Shown here: one piece after another, positions 47,871-59,500 of the stretch
How the letters are laid out: every line of letters begins with the position of its first letter
Position numbering within the stretch: position 1 is the first letter of the stretch
DNA from: Tragulus kanchil
Lineage: Eukaryota; Chordata; Mammalia; Artiodactyla; Tragulidae
NCBI GenBank assembly: GCA_022376925.1
Contig: JAIOJX010000025.1
Location: forward strand, 6,727,141 to 6,791,140
DNA length: 64,000 nucleotides
Direction: 5' to 3'
Position numbers and translations under genes: made by a program
Notes under the pieces: model-generated
The model's database searches: none
What the model was told of the DNA's origin: nothing
What the model saw: the letters and a program-made list of their open reading frames with translations, nothing else

Positions 47871-48144
47871 GGGCTTCCCTGGTGGTCCAGTGGGGAAAGA
47901 GTCCGCCCTGCAGTGCAAGGGGCACTGGCTCGATCCCTGGCCCAGGAAGATCCCACGTGCCCCAGAGTGGCTGGACCAGTGTGTCCCATTAATGAACCAG
48001 CGCCCTGGAGCTCATGTGCCCACAGCCAGTGCTCTGCAACGAGAGGCCACTGCAATGGGAGGCCCATACAGGCCAAAGAATAAGGATGGATGAAAATCAA
48101 TAAACAAAAAATCAATAAAGGAGGCTAAAATTTTTTAAAAAAAG
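47871..48144 (+). mobile_element. Duplicate image of the SINE at 46691
   Basis: Same element and flanks, repeated by the 1.18-kb duplication; not an independent insertion. Confidence 0.88.
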
Positions 48145-48190
48145 GTAGTAAGTTCATACATATCAATAATTACCTTAAATGTAAATGGAT

Positions 48191-48520
48191 GGGGCTTCCC
48201 CTGGTGGTCCGGTGGATAAGGACACCGCCTTGCAGTGCCAGGGGCGCCAATTCGATCCCTGGCCTGGGAAGATCCCACGTGCTGCGGAGCGGCTGGACCG
48301 ATGTGTCCAATTACCGAGCCGGAGCTGTGGATCGCATGCGCCCAGAGCCGGTGCTCTGCAACAACAGATGCCACCGCGATGGGAGGCCCACACTGGCCGA
48401 AGAACAAAGATGGATGAAAACAGACAAATGAAAGACCAATAGAAGTGGCCTGCCTGGTCGCCTCCCTGCCCAACCCGACCCACGCCCAAAATAAATAAAT
48501 AAATAAATCTTTAAAAAAAA
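48191..48520 (+). mobile_element. Duplicate image of the SINE at 47011
   Basis: Same element, flanks and target-site repeat as the copy 1180 bases upstream; a duplication image. Confidence 0.9.
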
Positions 48521-48823
48521 AATGTAAATGGATGAAATACACCTCCCAAAGAGACATACACTGGCTGGACTTATGAAAACATGTGCATGTATGCACTTCC
48601 ACTAACCACATCACTCTGCCTGCCCCCCAAATTGTATGTAATTATTTTACATGTTAAGTTAATCATTTCAAATTATGGCTTGCAACTGTAATAATCTTTT
48701 ATTTTTTGTCTATTGACTGTGAAAACTAATCAACATCTTTTACTGTGATTATGTAACTATTACTCACTTAAAAACACTATCATGATTGGTCAACAGAAAA
48801 TAGAGTTCTGTGTCACCAAAACT

Positions 48824-49260
48824 ATGATTTAATAGAAATACCTGCTATCACTTTTTAAAATCCAGATGTATTTCAAAATCATCCTGGAATTCTTTTGAAA
48901 AATGTGAATGCCCAAGTAGTGCTTTTCCTTTCACCAGAACTCCAGATATGCTTCTAATGAGCAGTCGTGTTTAAAAGCACCTGAACTATATGATGATCTT
49001 TCACTTTTATCTAGTTTGTTTCACTTTTCCTATTTCATATTCAGTGTTTCCATTTCATTTAGTTTATGTTTTACAATTTATCTCTCTTCTTTTTTTAGTG
49101 TTCTTTCTTAAGCCTTTATCAAGCATACTAGAAAAGCTTTGGTATAAATATATATATGCAATGTGTATTAAATATATATTAGAAAACTTATGAACTAAAC
49201 AACTTATGACATTTTGACTACAGTTGTTTGACTTAACATGAATAGAATGCTAGATTTCTC
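48824..49260. other. AT-rich sequence without recognisable feature
   Basis: No gene; a chance open frame at 48990-49193 is T-rich and hydrophobic by composition only. Confidence 0.5.
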
Positions 49261-49269
49261 ATTTAAAAA

Positions 49270-49440
49270 ATACATATGCAACAAGCAGCAAAGGTTTACT
49301 GTACAGGGAACTATAGTCAATATCTGTAATAACCTATAATGGAAAATAATTTCAAAACTAATTTGTGTATATGTATAACTGAAGCACCTTGCTGTGTACT
49401 TGAAACACTGTAAGTTAACTACACTTCAATAACATATATA
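49270..49440 (+). mobile_element. L1 3'UTR fragment, sense
   Basis: TTTACTGTACAGGGAACTAT, GTCAATATCTGTAATAACCT, GTATAACTGAAGCACCTTGC and ACTACACTTCAATAACAT follow the artiodactyl L1 3' end. Truncated. Image at 50352-50521. Confidence 0.75.
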
Positions 49441-49461
49441 TTAAGAAAAAAGAAGTGAATA

Positions 49462-49789
49462 GGGGCTTCCCTGGTGGTCCAGTGGGTAAGGACACCGCCC
49501 TGCAGTGCAAGGGGTGCCAGTTCGATCCCTGGCCTGGGAAGATCTCACGTGCCGCGGAGCGGCTGGGTCAATGTGTCCAATTACCGAGCCGGAGCTGTGG
49601 AGCGCATGTGCCCATAGCTGGTGCCCTGCGACAACAGAGGCCACTGCGATGGGCGGAGCACAGGAGCCAAAGAACAGAGATGGATGAAAATAGACAAATG
49701 AAAGACCAATAGAAGTAGCCCACCTGCTCCCTTCCCTCCCCATCCCACCCCCTCAAAAATACATAAATAAATAAATCTTTTTAAAAAAA
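49462..49789 (+). mobile_element. CHR-like SINE, sense
   Basis: GGGGCTTCCCTGGTGGTCCA head, CAGTTCGATCCCTGGCC B box, GCCGCGGAGCGGCTGGGTCA core, pyrimidine-rich part and an ACATAAATAAATAAATC tail. Well preserved. Lies just after the L1 3'UTR fragment. Confidence 0.92.
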
Positions 49790-50543
49790 TGAATAAAGCC
49801 ATACTTATTGAATATCAAGAATGTATTTATTTTAATATTAATTCTTCACCAATTGATTTATAATTTCAATGTGAAACTCCTCTTTAATTCAAGGTATTGA
49901 TAATTTGGGCTTTCTTTCACATTCCCTACTCTTCTCCCTTATTTTTCTATCAGTCAATCTACTAGAGGTTTCTTAATTTACCAAACTTTTAAAAGAACAT
50001 GATTTTGGCTTTTTCTGTTGCTTGTTTACTCTTTCAGTGATTTCTGCATTTAACATTATTTCTTTTGCTTTTTCACTTACTCTGGGTTTGCTTTGCTTTT
50101 CTTCTCTTAGTTTCTAAAGGTAGAAGCTTAGGTCACTGGATTTTCAGCCTTTATTTTTATTTCTGATATAAGCATTTAGAAGTATAAATTTTCCTCTAAA
50201 CAGTACTGCTGATGAGGTGGAGCTAAGATGATGGCGTAGAAGGACGTGCACTCATCTCTCCTGCAAAATCGCCTGAATTGCAATGAGTTCCTGGGAAACC
50301 ATCGACGAAAGAAGGTTGGATCTGATCACAGAGAGGATACCCCATTTAAAAATACATATGCAACAAGCAGCAAAGGTTTACTGTACAGGAACTATAGTCA
50401 ATATCTGTAATAACCTATAATGGAAAATAATTTCAAAACTAATTTGTGTATATGTATAACTGAAGCACCTTGCTGTGTACTTGAAACACTGTAAGTTAAC
50501 TACACTTCAATAACATATATATTAAGAAAAAAGAAGTGAATAG

Positions 50544-50871
50544 GGGTTTCCCCTGGTGGTCCAGTGGGTAAGGACACCGCCCTGCAGTGCAAGGGGTGCC
50601 AGTTCGATCCCTGGCCTGGGAAGATCTCACGTGCCGCGGAGCGGCTGGGTCAATGTGTCCAATTACCGAGCCGGAGCTGTGGAGCGCATGTGCCCATAGC
50701 TGGTGCCCTGCGACAACAGAGGCCACTGCGATGGGCGGAGCACAGGAGCCAAAGAACAGAGATGGATGAAAATAGACAAATGAAAGACCAATAGAAGTAG
50801 CCCACCTGCTCCCTTCCCTCCCCATCCCACCCCCTCAAAAATACATAAATAAATAAATCTTTTTAAAAAAA
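50544..50871 (+). mobile_element. Duplicate image of the SINE at 49462
   Basis: Repeated with its flanks by the 1082-bp duplication. The head has one inserted C and a C/T change. Confidence 0.9.
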
Positions 50872-51280
50872 TGAATAAAGCCATACTTATTGAATATCAA
50901 GAATGTATTTATTTTAATATTAATTCTTCACCAATTGATTTATAATTTCAATGTGAAACTCCTCTTTAATTCAAGGTATTGATAATTTGGGCTTTCTTTC
51001 ACATTCCCTACTCTTCTCCCTTATTTTTCTATCAGTCAATCTACTAGAGGTTTCTTAATTTACCAAACTTTTAAAAGAACATGATTTTGGCTTTTTCTGT
51101 TGCTTGTTTACTCTTTCAGTGATTTCTGCATTTAACATTATTTCTTTTGCTTTTTCACTTACTCTGGGTTTGCTTTGCTTTTCTTCTCTTAGTTTCTAAA
51201 GGTAGAAGCTTAGGTCACTGGATTTTCAGCCTTTATTTTTATTTCTGATATAAGCATTTAGAAGTATAAATTTTCCTCTA

Positions 51281-51293
51281 AACAGTACTGCTG
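51281..51293. repeat. Left target-site duplication of the younger L1
   Basis: AACAGTACTGCTG, found again at 61703-61715 directly after the L1 poly-A. An extra A on each side may belong to it. Confidence 0.9.
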
Positions 51294-52294
51294 ATGAGGT
51301 GGAGCTAAGATGATGGCGTAGAAGGACGTGCACTCATCTCTCCTGCAAAATCGCCTGAATTGCAATGAGTTCCTGGGAAACCATCGACGAAAGAAGGTTG
51401 GATCTGATCACAGAGAGGATACCCCACATCGAAGAACAAAGGAGAAGCCGCATCAAGACGGTAGGAGGGGTGTAATCGCACTTTTAAAAGTCAAACCTCA
51501 TACCCGCCAGAGAGGCTGGGCGGGCCAAAGGCGCAAAGCCTGTTGCAGATCAAAACCCAGGAAAGGAGCAGTGACACCCACAAGGGACTGAGCCAGACCT
51601 GCTTTGGAGGGTCCAGGTGCCCCCTTGAGCTAGAAGTGCCTTTGAGCAGGCCTCGGAAGGACGGCACTCAGTTTCCTTTGGAGGAGGTTACCATTAACCC
51701 CATCACAGAGTCGCTGAGGAGGACTGGAAACTGTGCGCACTGTGATCCGGGAGAGGGGAATAGCGATCCTGCATGAGACTGAGTCAGACTCACCTCTGAG
51801 TAACCTGATGTCTCCTGCGGTGGCCTGCAGCAGGGTTGGGGTCACTGCAGAAGTGCTTCCCACAAAGCCTGTGGGAATAAATCCTTTGTGAGACAGACAC
51901 CATTTTCCCTACTGTAGTTTGGCTGCTGGTCAAACTGCAGGGCTGCTGGTCAAGCTACAGGGAGAGAATTTAGCTCCACCCAGCAAGAAAAGAGATTTGG
52001 ATTAAGAAACTCCCAGGGCCAGCCTGGGCGGGCCTTTTAATTCTGGAATAGGCCGAAATAAACAAGCAGTCAAAGAGGTCTTCAGATCCAACCACTGCCA
52101 GAGGCAAGAAAAAGACTGATAATTCCTGAATAGTCAGCAAGAGACAGAAGAACACACTATTTTCACGTTTTGTCTGAAGCTGGAGTTACTGCTGGACTTT
52201 AAAACTGCATTTTTTGTATTGTATTACTTTGTTTCACTTTTTTTCTCTCTCTTTTTTCCAAACCCATTCAGTGCACCCCCCACTATTTATTTTG

Positions 52295-52330
<36 letters not shown>

Positions 52331-54457
52331 TGGGTGTGTTCATTTCCTTCACTGAATTCTATTGAAGCTACTGATCTTATCAGTAAGCCTGAATATATTC
52401 AAGTTTACATAATTTTTTTTTTTCCTTTTTCCTTTTAAACCACACATTTTATGTTGGTATAAACTTCTAGTTCCCCATGGCCTTTTAAGGTTCTGTGGGG
52501 GTTTTGTTTGTTTTTATTATTTTTGCTTTGTTTTTCTATAGTTTTCTATATACTTAGCTCTTTTAATTTTTAAAAACTTTTCATTTGTACTACTACTTCC
52601 TCTATAATTCTTTGCTTTCTCTGAAGCTCCTTTCCTATAGCACTAAACTCTAATACATACAAATCTTTATCTCCCTATATTTAACATTGCAATATTATTC
52701 TATATTTCTCTTCTATCCTCCCTTTCTCTTTTTCCCTTTCCCCACTGTATTTCTTAGTCTGTTCTGTCCTCATTGCCTTATCCCCAACGGGGACCCTGCT
52801 CTAGAATTATTCTCCAATTGGTGCTCTACTTAGTTTGGTTATTAACTAGTGGATATCATTCTTATTTTTCTCTATTCGCCGTGCTAATGTATTGAACTGT
52901 ATTTTTGGTTGGAATGCTTGGGTTATGTTACAGCTGTATATGGTTATGTGTATAATTCAATACACTAGATAGTATTTGCATAATTTTTTAATTGCCATTT
53001 GTCAAAGGTATACCTTCTGTTTCTCATTCACGTATATATGTTTTAATACCATTTAATGCCATAACAAATCAGCCATGAAATCTTCATTCCCTGGTCAGGG
53101 AACAAGCCCCGGGGCTTTAAGGAGGGATCACTGACTCCAAAACTCTACAATATTAGAGAACGCCTAACACTAAAGAGCAGTATACAAGTGAGAATGCCAA
53201 CAAAGGTAATCACTTGTATGCAAGTCCTGACATCACCCAATCACCAGCATCACCCAGAATAAGAAGCCCCATCCAAACAACAAACACCAACAGACGTAAC
53301 TCAGAGTCTGGGAAAAGGAAATCACAAACAGAGTCAGTTACAAAATTAATAATAACAATGAAACGGCAGAGAAATACCACACAAGCGAAGGAACAATCCA
53401 CAAACACACAAGATCAAATCAATGAAGAGAATTTGGACAAACTTTCTGAAAGTGTTTTCAGAAGAATGATAGTAAAGATGATCAAAGACACTGAAAACAG
53501 AATTTCAGAGAAACTGCAAGACACAACTAACACACTGAATAAAGAAATACAAGAACTTACCAAAAAAGTAACAGAGACAAACAACTCAATTGCCGAACTG
53601 AAAAACACTGTAGAAGGAATCAAGAGCAGAGTATCTGAGACAGAAGACCGGATACTTAGCTCTGTTAATTTAAAAAGTTTTCATTTGTACTACTACTTCC
53701 TCTATAATTCTTTGCTTTCTCTGAAGCTCCTTTCCTATAGCACTAAACTCTAATACATACAAATCTTTATCTCCCTATATTTAACATTGCAATATTATTC
53801 TATATTTCTCTTCTATCCTCCCTTTCTCTTTTTCCCTTTCCCCACTGTATTTCTTAGTCTGTTCTGTCCTCATTGCCTTATCCCCAACGGGGACCCTGCT
53901 CTAGAATTATTCTCCAATTGGTGCTCTACTTAGTTTGGTTATTAACTAGTGGATATCATTCTTATTTTTCTCTATTCGCCGTGCTAATGTATTGAACTGT
54001 ATTTTTGGTTGGAATGCTTGGGTTATGTTACAGCTGTATATGGTTATGTGTATAATTCAATACACTAGATAGTATTTGCATAATTTTTTAATTGCCATTT
54101 GTCAAAGGTATACCTTCTGTTTCTCATTCACGTATATATGTTTTAATACCATTTAATGCCATAACAAATCAGCCATGAAATCTTCATTCCCTGGTCAGGG
54201 AACAAGCCCCGGGGCTTTAAGGAGGGATCACTGACTCCAAAACTCTACAATATTAGAGAACGCCTAACACTAAAGAGCAGTATACAAGTGAGAATGCCAA
54301 CAAAGGTAATCACTTGTATGCAAGTCCTGACATCACCCAATCACCAGCATCACCCAGAATAAGAAGCCCCATCCAAACAACAAACACCAACAGACGTAAC
54401 TCAGAGTCTGGGAAAAGGAAATCACAAACAGAGTCAGTTACAAAATTAATAATAACA
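51294..54457 (+). promoter_or_regulatory. 5'UTR of the younger L1
   Basis: About 2.06 kb after removing a duplication. The first 0.7 kb is GC-richer (51300-52010) and would carry the internal pol II promoter in a live L1. Then a T-rich stretch with a (TG)n(AG)n microsatellite. The reading frame of ORF1 is open upstream of its first ATG (from about 54314) without an ATG. Confidence 0.75.
52294..52330 (+). repeat. Compound (TG)n(AG)n microsatellite
   Basis: An alternating TG tract passing into an AG tract inside the L1 5'UTR. Would be polymorphic in length. Confidence 0.95.
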
Positions 54458-54754
54458 ATGAAACGGCAGAGAAATACCACACAAGCGAAGGAACAATCCA
54501 CAAACACACAAGATCAAATCAATGAAGAGAATTTGGACAAACTTTCTGAAAGTGTTTTCAGAAGAATGATAGTAAAGATGATCAAAGACACTGAAAACAG
54601 AATTTCAGAGAAACTGCAAGACACAACTAACACACTGAATAAAGAAATACAAGAACTTACCAAAAAAGTAACAGAGACAAACAACTCAATTGCCGAACTG
54701 AAAAACACTGTAGAAGGAATCAAGAGCAGAGTATCTGAGACAGAAGACCGGATA
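52552..54754. repeat. Head-to-tail duplication, 1100-bp unit
   Basis: 52552-53653 recurs at 53654-54754. The start of copy two is noisy (ACTTAGCTCTGTTAATTT against ACTTAGCTCTTTTAATTT and a C/G change after). The first copy ends within ORF1 codons, so ORF1 there is cut off at 53653. Confidence 0.95.
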
Positions 54755-56543
54755 AGTGAGCTGGAAGATAAAATGGTGGAAGTAACTGCTGAAAAACAGA
54801 CTCTAGCTCAAAGAATGAAAAGAGCAGAGGATAGCCTCAGAGACCTCTGTGATAATATCAAACGCACCAATATTTGAATTATAGGGGTTCCAGAAGAAGA
54901 AAAAAAGAAAGGCTATGAGAAAATTTTTGAAGAGATTATAGTTGAAAATTTCCCAACCATGAGAAAAGAAATAGTCAGTCAAGTCCAAGAAGCACAAAGA
55001 GTACCATACAGAATCAATCTGAGAAGAAACACACCAAGACACGTATTAATGAAGTTAACACAAATTAAACACAAAGATAGAATTCTCAAAGCAGCAAGGG
55101 AAAAGCAACTAGTGACATACAAGGGAACGCCCATATGTTTAACAGCTGATCTTTCAACAGAAACTCTGCAGGCCAGAAGGGAATGGCAGGACACAACTAA
55201 ATGGCTAAAAGAGAATAATAATCTGCAACCAAGGATCCTCTACCCTGCAAGGATCTCCTTCAAAATTGATGGAGAAATCAAAAGCTTTACAGACAAGCAA
55301 AAATTAAAAGAATTTAGTCACACCAAACCAGCTTTACAACAAGTGTTAAAGGGACTTATATAGACAAGTATAAAAGGAGAAGATCCATGAAACAAACCCA
55401 TCATAACATCTAAGAAGATGAAAATAGGATCATATGTATCAATAATTACTTTGAATGAAAAACCCACACAAAACCCAAGACGTAACTCAGAGTCTGGGAA
55501 AAGGAAATCACAAACAGAGTCAGTTACAAAATTAATAATAACAATGAAACGGCAGAGAAATACCACACAAGCGAAGGAACAATCCACAAACACACAAGAT
55601 CAAATCAATGAAGAGAATTTGGACAAACTTTCTGAAAGTGTTTTCAGAAGAATGATAGTAAAGATGATCAAAGACACTGAAAACAGAATTTCAGAGAAAC
55701 TGCAAGACACAACTAACACACTGAATAAAGAAATACAAGAACTTACCAAAAAAGTAACAGAGACAAACAACTCAATTGCCGAACTGAAAAACACTGTAGA
55801 AGGAATCAAGAGCAGAGTATCTGAGACAGAAGACCGGATAAGTGAGCTGGAAGATAAAATGGTGGAAGTAACTGCTGAAAAACAGACTCTAGCTCAAAGA
55901 ATGAAAAGAGCAGAGGATAGCCTCAGAGACCTCTGTGATAATATCAAACGCACCAATATTTGAATTATAGGGGTTCCAGAAGAAGAAAAAAAGAAAGGCT
56001 ATGAGAAAATTTTTGAAGAGATTATAGTTGAAAATTTCCCAACCATGAGAAAAGAAATAGTCAGTCAAGTCCAAGAAGCACAAAGAGTACCATACAGAAT
56101 CAATCTGAGAAGAAACACACCAAGACACGTATTAATGAAGTTAACACAAATTAAACACAAAGATAGAATTCTCAAAGCAGCAAGGGAAAAGCAACTAGTG
56201 ACATACAAGGGAACGCCCATATGTTTAACAGCTGATCTTTCAACAGAAACTCTGCAGGCCAGAAGGGAATGGCAGGACACAACTAAATGGCTAAAAGAGA
56301 ATAATAATCTGCAACCAAGGATCCTCTACCCTGCAAGGATCTCCTTCAAAATTGATGGAGAAATCAAAAGCTTTACAGACAAGCAAAAATTAAAAGAATT
56401 TAGTCACACCAAACCAGCTTTACAACAAGTGTTAAAGGGACTTATATAGACAAGTATAAAAGGAGAAGATCCATGAAACAAACCCATCATAACATCTAAG
56501 AAGATGAAAATAGGATCATATGTATCAATAATTACTTTGAATG
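54391..56543. repeat. Head-to-tail duplication, 1086-bp offset with filler
   Basis: 54391-55457 recurs at 55478-56543. The 20-base filler (AAAAACCCACACAAAACCCA) resembles the left flank in compressed form. With the preceding duplication it leaves a stretch of ORF1 in three images (53293, 54393, 55479). Confidence 0.95.
54458..55363 (+). pseudogene. L1 ORF1 (RNA-binding chaperone) pseudogene
   Basis: In a live L1 this protein trimerises and coats L1 RNA in cytoplasmic particles. Start chosen at the ATG for MKRQRNTTQAKEQ, the usual L1 N-terminus. A long coiled coil follows (about residues 20-130, heptad-like KLQDTTNTLNKEIQELTKK), then RRM-like and C-terminal parts (IIGVPEEEKKKG; VSQVQEAQRVPYRINLRRNT; LSTETLQARREW), ending KGLI. 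Length 301 codons, close to the family norm. One in-frame TGA at 54875-54877 (after KRTNI) breaks it. An identical image lies at 55544-56449, with the same stop at 55961; a partial image starts at 53358. Confidence 0.9.
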
Positions 56544-59500
56544 TCAATGGACTAAATGCCCCAACCAAAAGACACAGAGTGGCTGAATGGATCCAAAAAC
56601 ACGACCCATACATATGCTGCCTCCAGGAAACTCATTTCAGACCTAGAGACACTCATAGACTGAAAGTGAAAGGCTGGAAAAAGATATTCCATGCAAATGG
56701 AAATCAAAAGAAAGCTGGAGTAGTGATCCTCACATCAGACAAAATAGATTTTGAAGTAAAGAAGATTCTAAGAGACAAGGCAGGTCACTACATCATGATT
56801 AAGGGATCCATCCAAGAAGAACACATAACAATCATAAATATCTATGCACCCAATGCAGGAGCACCCCAATACATAAGACAAACACTTTCAGACATAAAAG
56901 AAGACATCGACAGTAACACAATCATAGTAGGAGACTGTAATACTCCTCTCACACCAATGGACAGATCATCCAAACAGAAAATTAATAAAGAAACACAAGC
57001 CTTAAATGCCACACTAGAAGAAATGGACCTCATTGATATCTTTAGGACTTTCCATCCAAAAGCAGAAGAATACACTTTCTTCTCAAGTGCTCATGGAACA
57101 TTCTCCAGGATGGACCACATCTTGGGCCACAAATCTAACCTCAGTCAATTCAAGAAAACTGAAATTCTATCAACCATCTTCTTGGACCACAATGCAGTGA
57201 GACTAGAGATCAACTACAGGAAAAAAACCGCTAAAAACACAAACACATGGAGATTAAACAACACGTACCTAAAAAACCAACTGATCATTAAGGAAATCAA
57301 TGGAGAAATAAAAAAATTCCTAGAAGAAAATGACAATGAACACACGACAGTGCAAAACCTATGGGATACTGCAAAAGCAGTTCTAAGAGGGAAGTTTATA
57401 GCAATACAATCCCACCTCAAGAAACTAGGAAAATATGAAGCAGATGACCTATCCCTCCACTTAAAACAATTGGAGAAAGAAGAACAAAAACACCCCAAAG
57501 CTAGCAGAAGAAGAGAAATTATAAAGACTAGAGCAGAAATAAATATGAAAGAAATGAAAGAAACTATAGTACGGATAAATAAAACAAAAAGCTGGTTCTT
57601 TGAAAAGGTCAATAAAATCGACACACCACTGGCCAGACTCATCAAGAAAAAGACAGAGAAGAACCAGATCAACAAAATCAAAAATGAAAAAGGAGAGATT
57701 ACAACACAGAATGCAGAAATCCAAAGGATTTTAAGAGACTATTATGAACAACTCTATGGCAACAAACTGGACAACCTGGAAGAAATGGACAGTTTCTTGG
57801 GGAAGATTAATCTCCCAAGACTGAGCCAGGAAGAAACAGAAACTTTGAACAACCCAATCGCAAGCTCAGAAATCAAATCTGTGATTAAAAATCTACCCCA
57901 AAATAAAAGCCCAGGGCCAGATGGCTTCACAGGCGAATTCTACCAAACATTTAAAGAAGAGCTAATGCCTGTCCTTCTAAAACTCTTCCAAAATATTGCA
58001 CAGGAAGGAACACTTCCAAACACATTCTATGAGGCCACCGTCACCCTGATACCCAAACCAGGCAAAGACAACACAAAAAAGGAAAATTATAGGCCAATTT
58101 CACTGATGAACTTAAATGTCAAGATCCTCAACAAAATCCTAGCAAACAGAATTCAACAACGCATCAAAAAACTCATACATCACGATCAAGTCTGGTTCAT
58201 CCCAGGCATGCAAGGATTCTTCAATATCCGCAAATCAATCAATGTGATCCACCATATCAACAAATTGAGAGACAAAAATCACATGATCATCTCAATAGAT
58301 GCAGGAAAAGCCACTGACAAAGTACAGCATCCATTTAAGATAAAAACTCTTCAAAAAATGGGCATAGAAGGAACTTAACATAGTGAAAGCCATATATGAG
58401 AAGCCCACAGCGAACATTATCTTCAATGGTGAAAAACTCAAAGCATTCCCTCTAAGATCAGGAACAAGACAGGGGTGCCCACTTTCACCACTACTATTCA
58501 ACATAGTCCTGGAAGTGCTAGCAACAGCAATAAGAGAAGAGAAAGAAATCAAAGGAATCCAGATTGGAAAGGAAGAATTCAAACTCTCTCTATTTGCAGA
58601 TGACATGATATTATACATAGAAAATCCCAAAGACACTATTACAAAACTACTAGAGTTAATCAGCGAATTCAGCAAAGTCGCAGGATACAAAGTCAACACA
58701 CAGAAATCACTGGCATTCCTATACACAAACAATGAAAAACCAGAAAACGAAATCAAAGAGGCAAACCCCTTCACCATCACAGCCAAAAGAATCAAATATC
58801 TAGGAATAAACCGACCCAAAGAAACAAAAGAACTGTACACAGAAAATTACAAGACACTCATGAGAGACATTAAAGAAGACTTAAACAGATGGAGAGATAT
58901 TCCATGTTCCTGGGTCAGAAGAATCAATATTGTGAAAATGACCATACTACCAAATGTCATCTATAGATTCAATGCAATCCCTATCAAACTTCCAATAACA
59001 TTCTTCACAGAACTAGACCAAAGAATCACACAGTTCATATGGAAACACAAAAGACCTTGAATAGCCAAAGCAATCCTCAGGAAGAAGAATGAAACTGGAG
59101 GGATCAGCCTCCCCAACTTCAGACTCTACTACAAAGCAACAGTCCTCAAGACAGTATGGTACTGGCACAAAAACAGAAACACAGACCAATGGAACAAGAT
59201 AGAGAACCCAGAGATAAACCCATGCACCTATGGGTACCTTATTTTTGACAAAGGAGGCAAAACTATAAAATGGGACAAAGACAGCCTCTTCAACAAGTGG
59301 TGCTGGGAACATTGGACAGCTACAGGCAAAAAAATGAAGTTGGAACATACCCTGACACCATTCACAAAGATCAACTCAAAATGGATTAAAGTCCTAAATA
59401 TAAGACGAGAAACCATCAAACTCTTAGAGGAGAATATAGGCAAAACCCTCAAGGACATTAATCAAAGCAAGATCTTCTCTGACCCACCTACTAGAATAGT

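Larger units (their letters stand above)
46477..48823. repeat. Head-to-tail duplication, about 1180-bp offset with filler
   Basis: 46477-47643 recurs at 47661-48823. Copy two lost a few bases just after its start (47679 onward) and differs in a T/A run (46951 against 48131). Filler 47644-47660 resembles a distorted right flank (ACTTTAAAACTGATTTAATA against ACTATGATTTAATAG). Contains two SINEs and the old L1 ORF1/ORF2 boundary. Confidence 0.95.
49850..51293 (-). mobile_element. Old antisense L1 ORF2, left part (host of the younger L1)
   Basis: Reverse L1 ORF2 sequence: ATCAGTCAATCTACTAGAGG, TTTCTTAATTTACCAAACTT, CATGATTTTGGCTTTTTCTG, GTTTCTAAAGGTAGAAGCTT and TATAAATTTTCCTCTAAACA parallel the well-known reverse ORF2 region in order. 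It stops at the target site of the younger L1 (51293) and resumes at 61703. The portion 50345-51293 is the duplicated image of 49263-50211. Confidence 0.8.
49261..51426. repeat. Head-to-tail duplication, 1082-bp unit
   Basis: 49261-50344 recurs at 50345-51426, with single-base indels near 49308/50389 and 49466/50548. The right end of the unit is the first 133 bases of the younger L1, so the L1 leader start occurs twice (50212 and 51294); only the second continues into the element. Confidence 0.95.

Noticed and set aside
57214..57724. Minus-strand open frames of 87 and 155 codons
   Set aside because: They lie opposite the L1 ORF2 frame and arise from its A-rich codon use.
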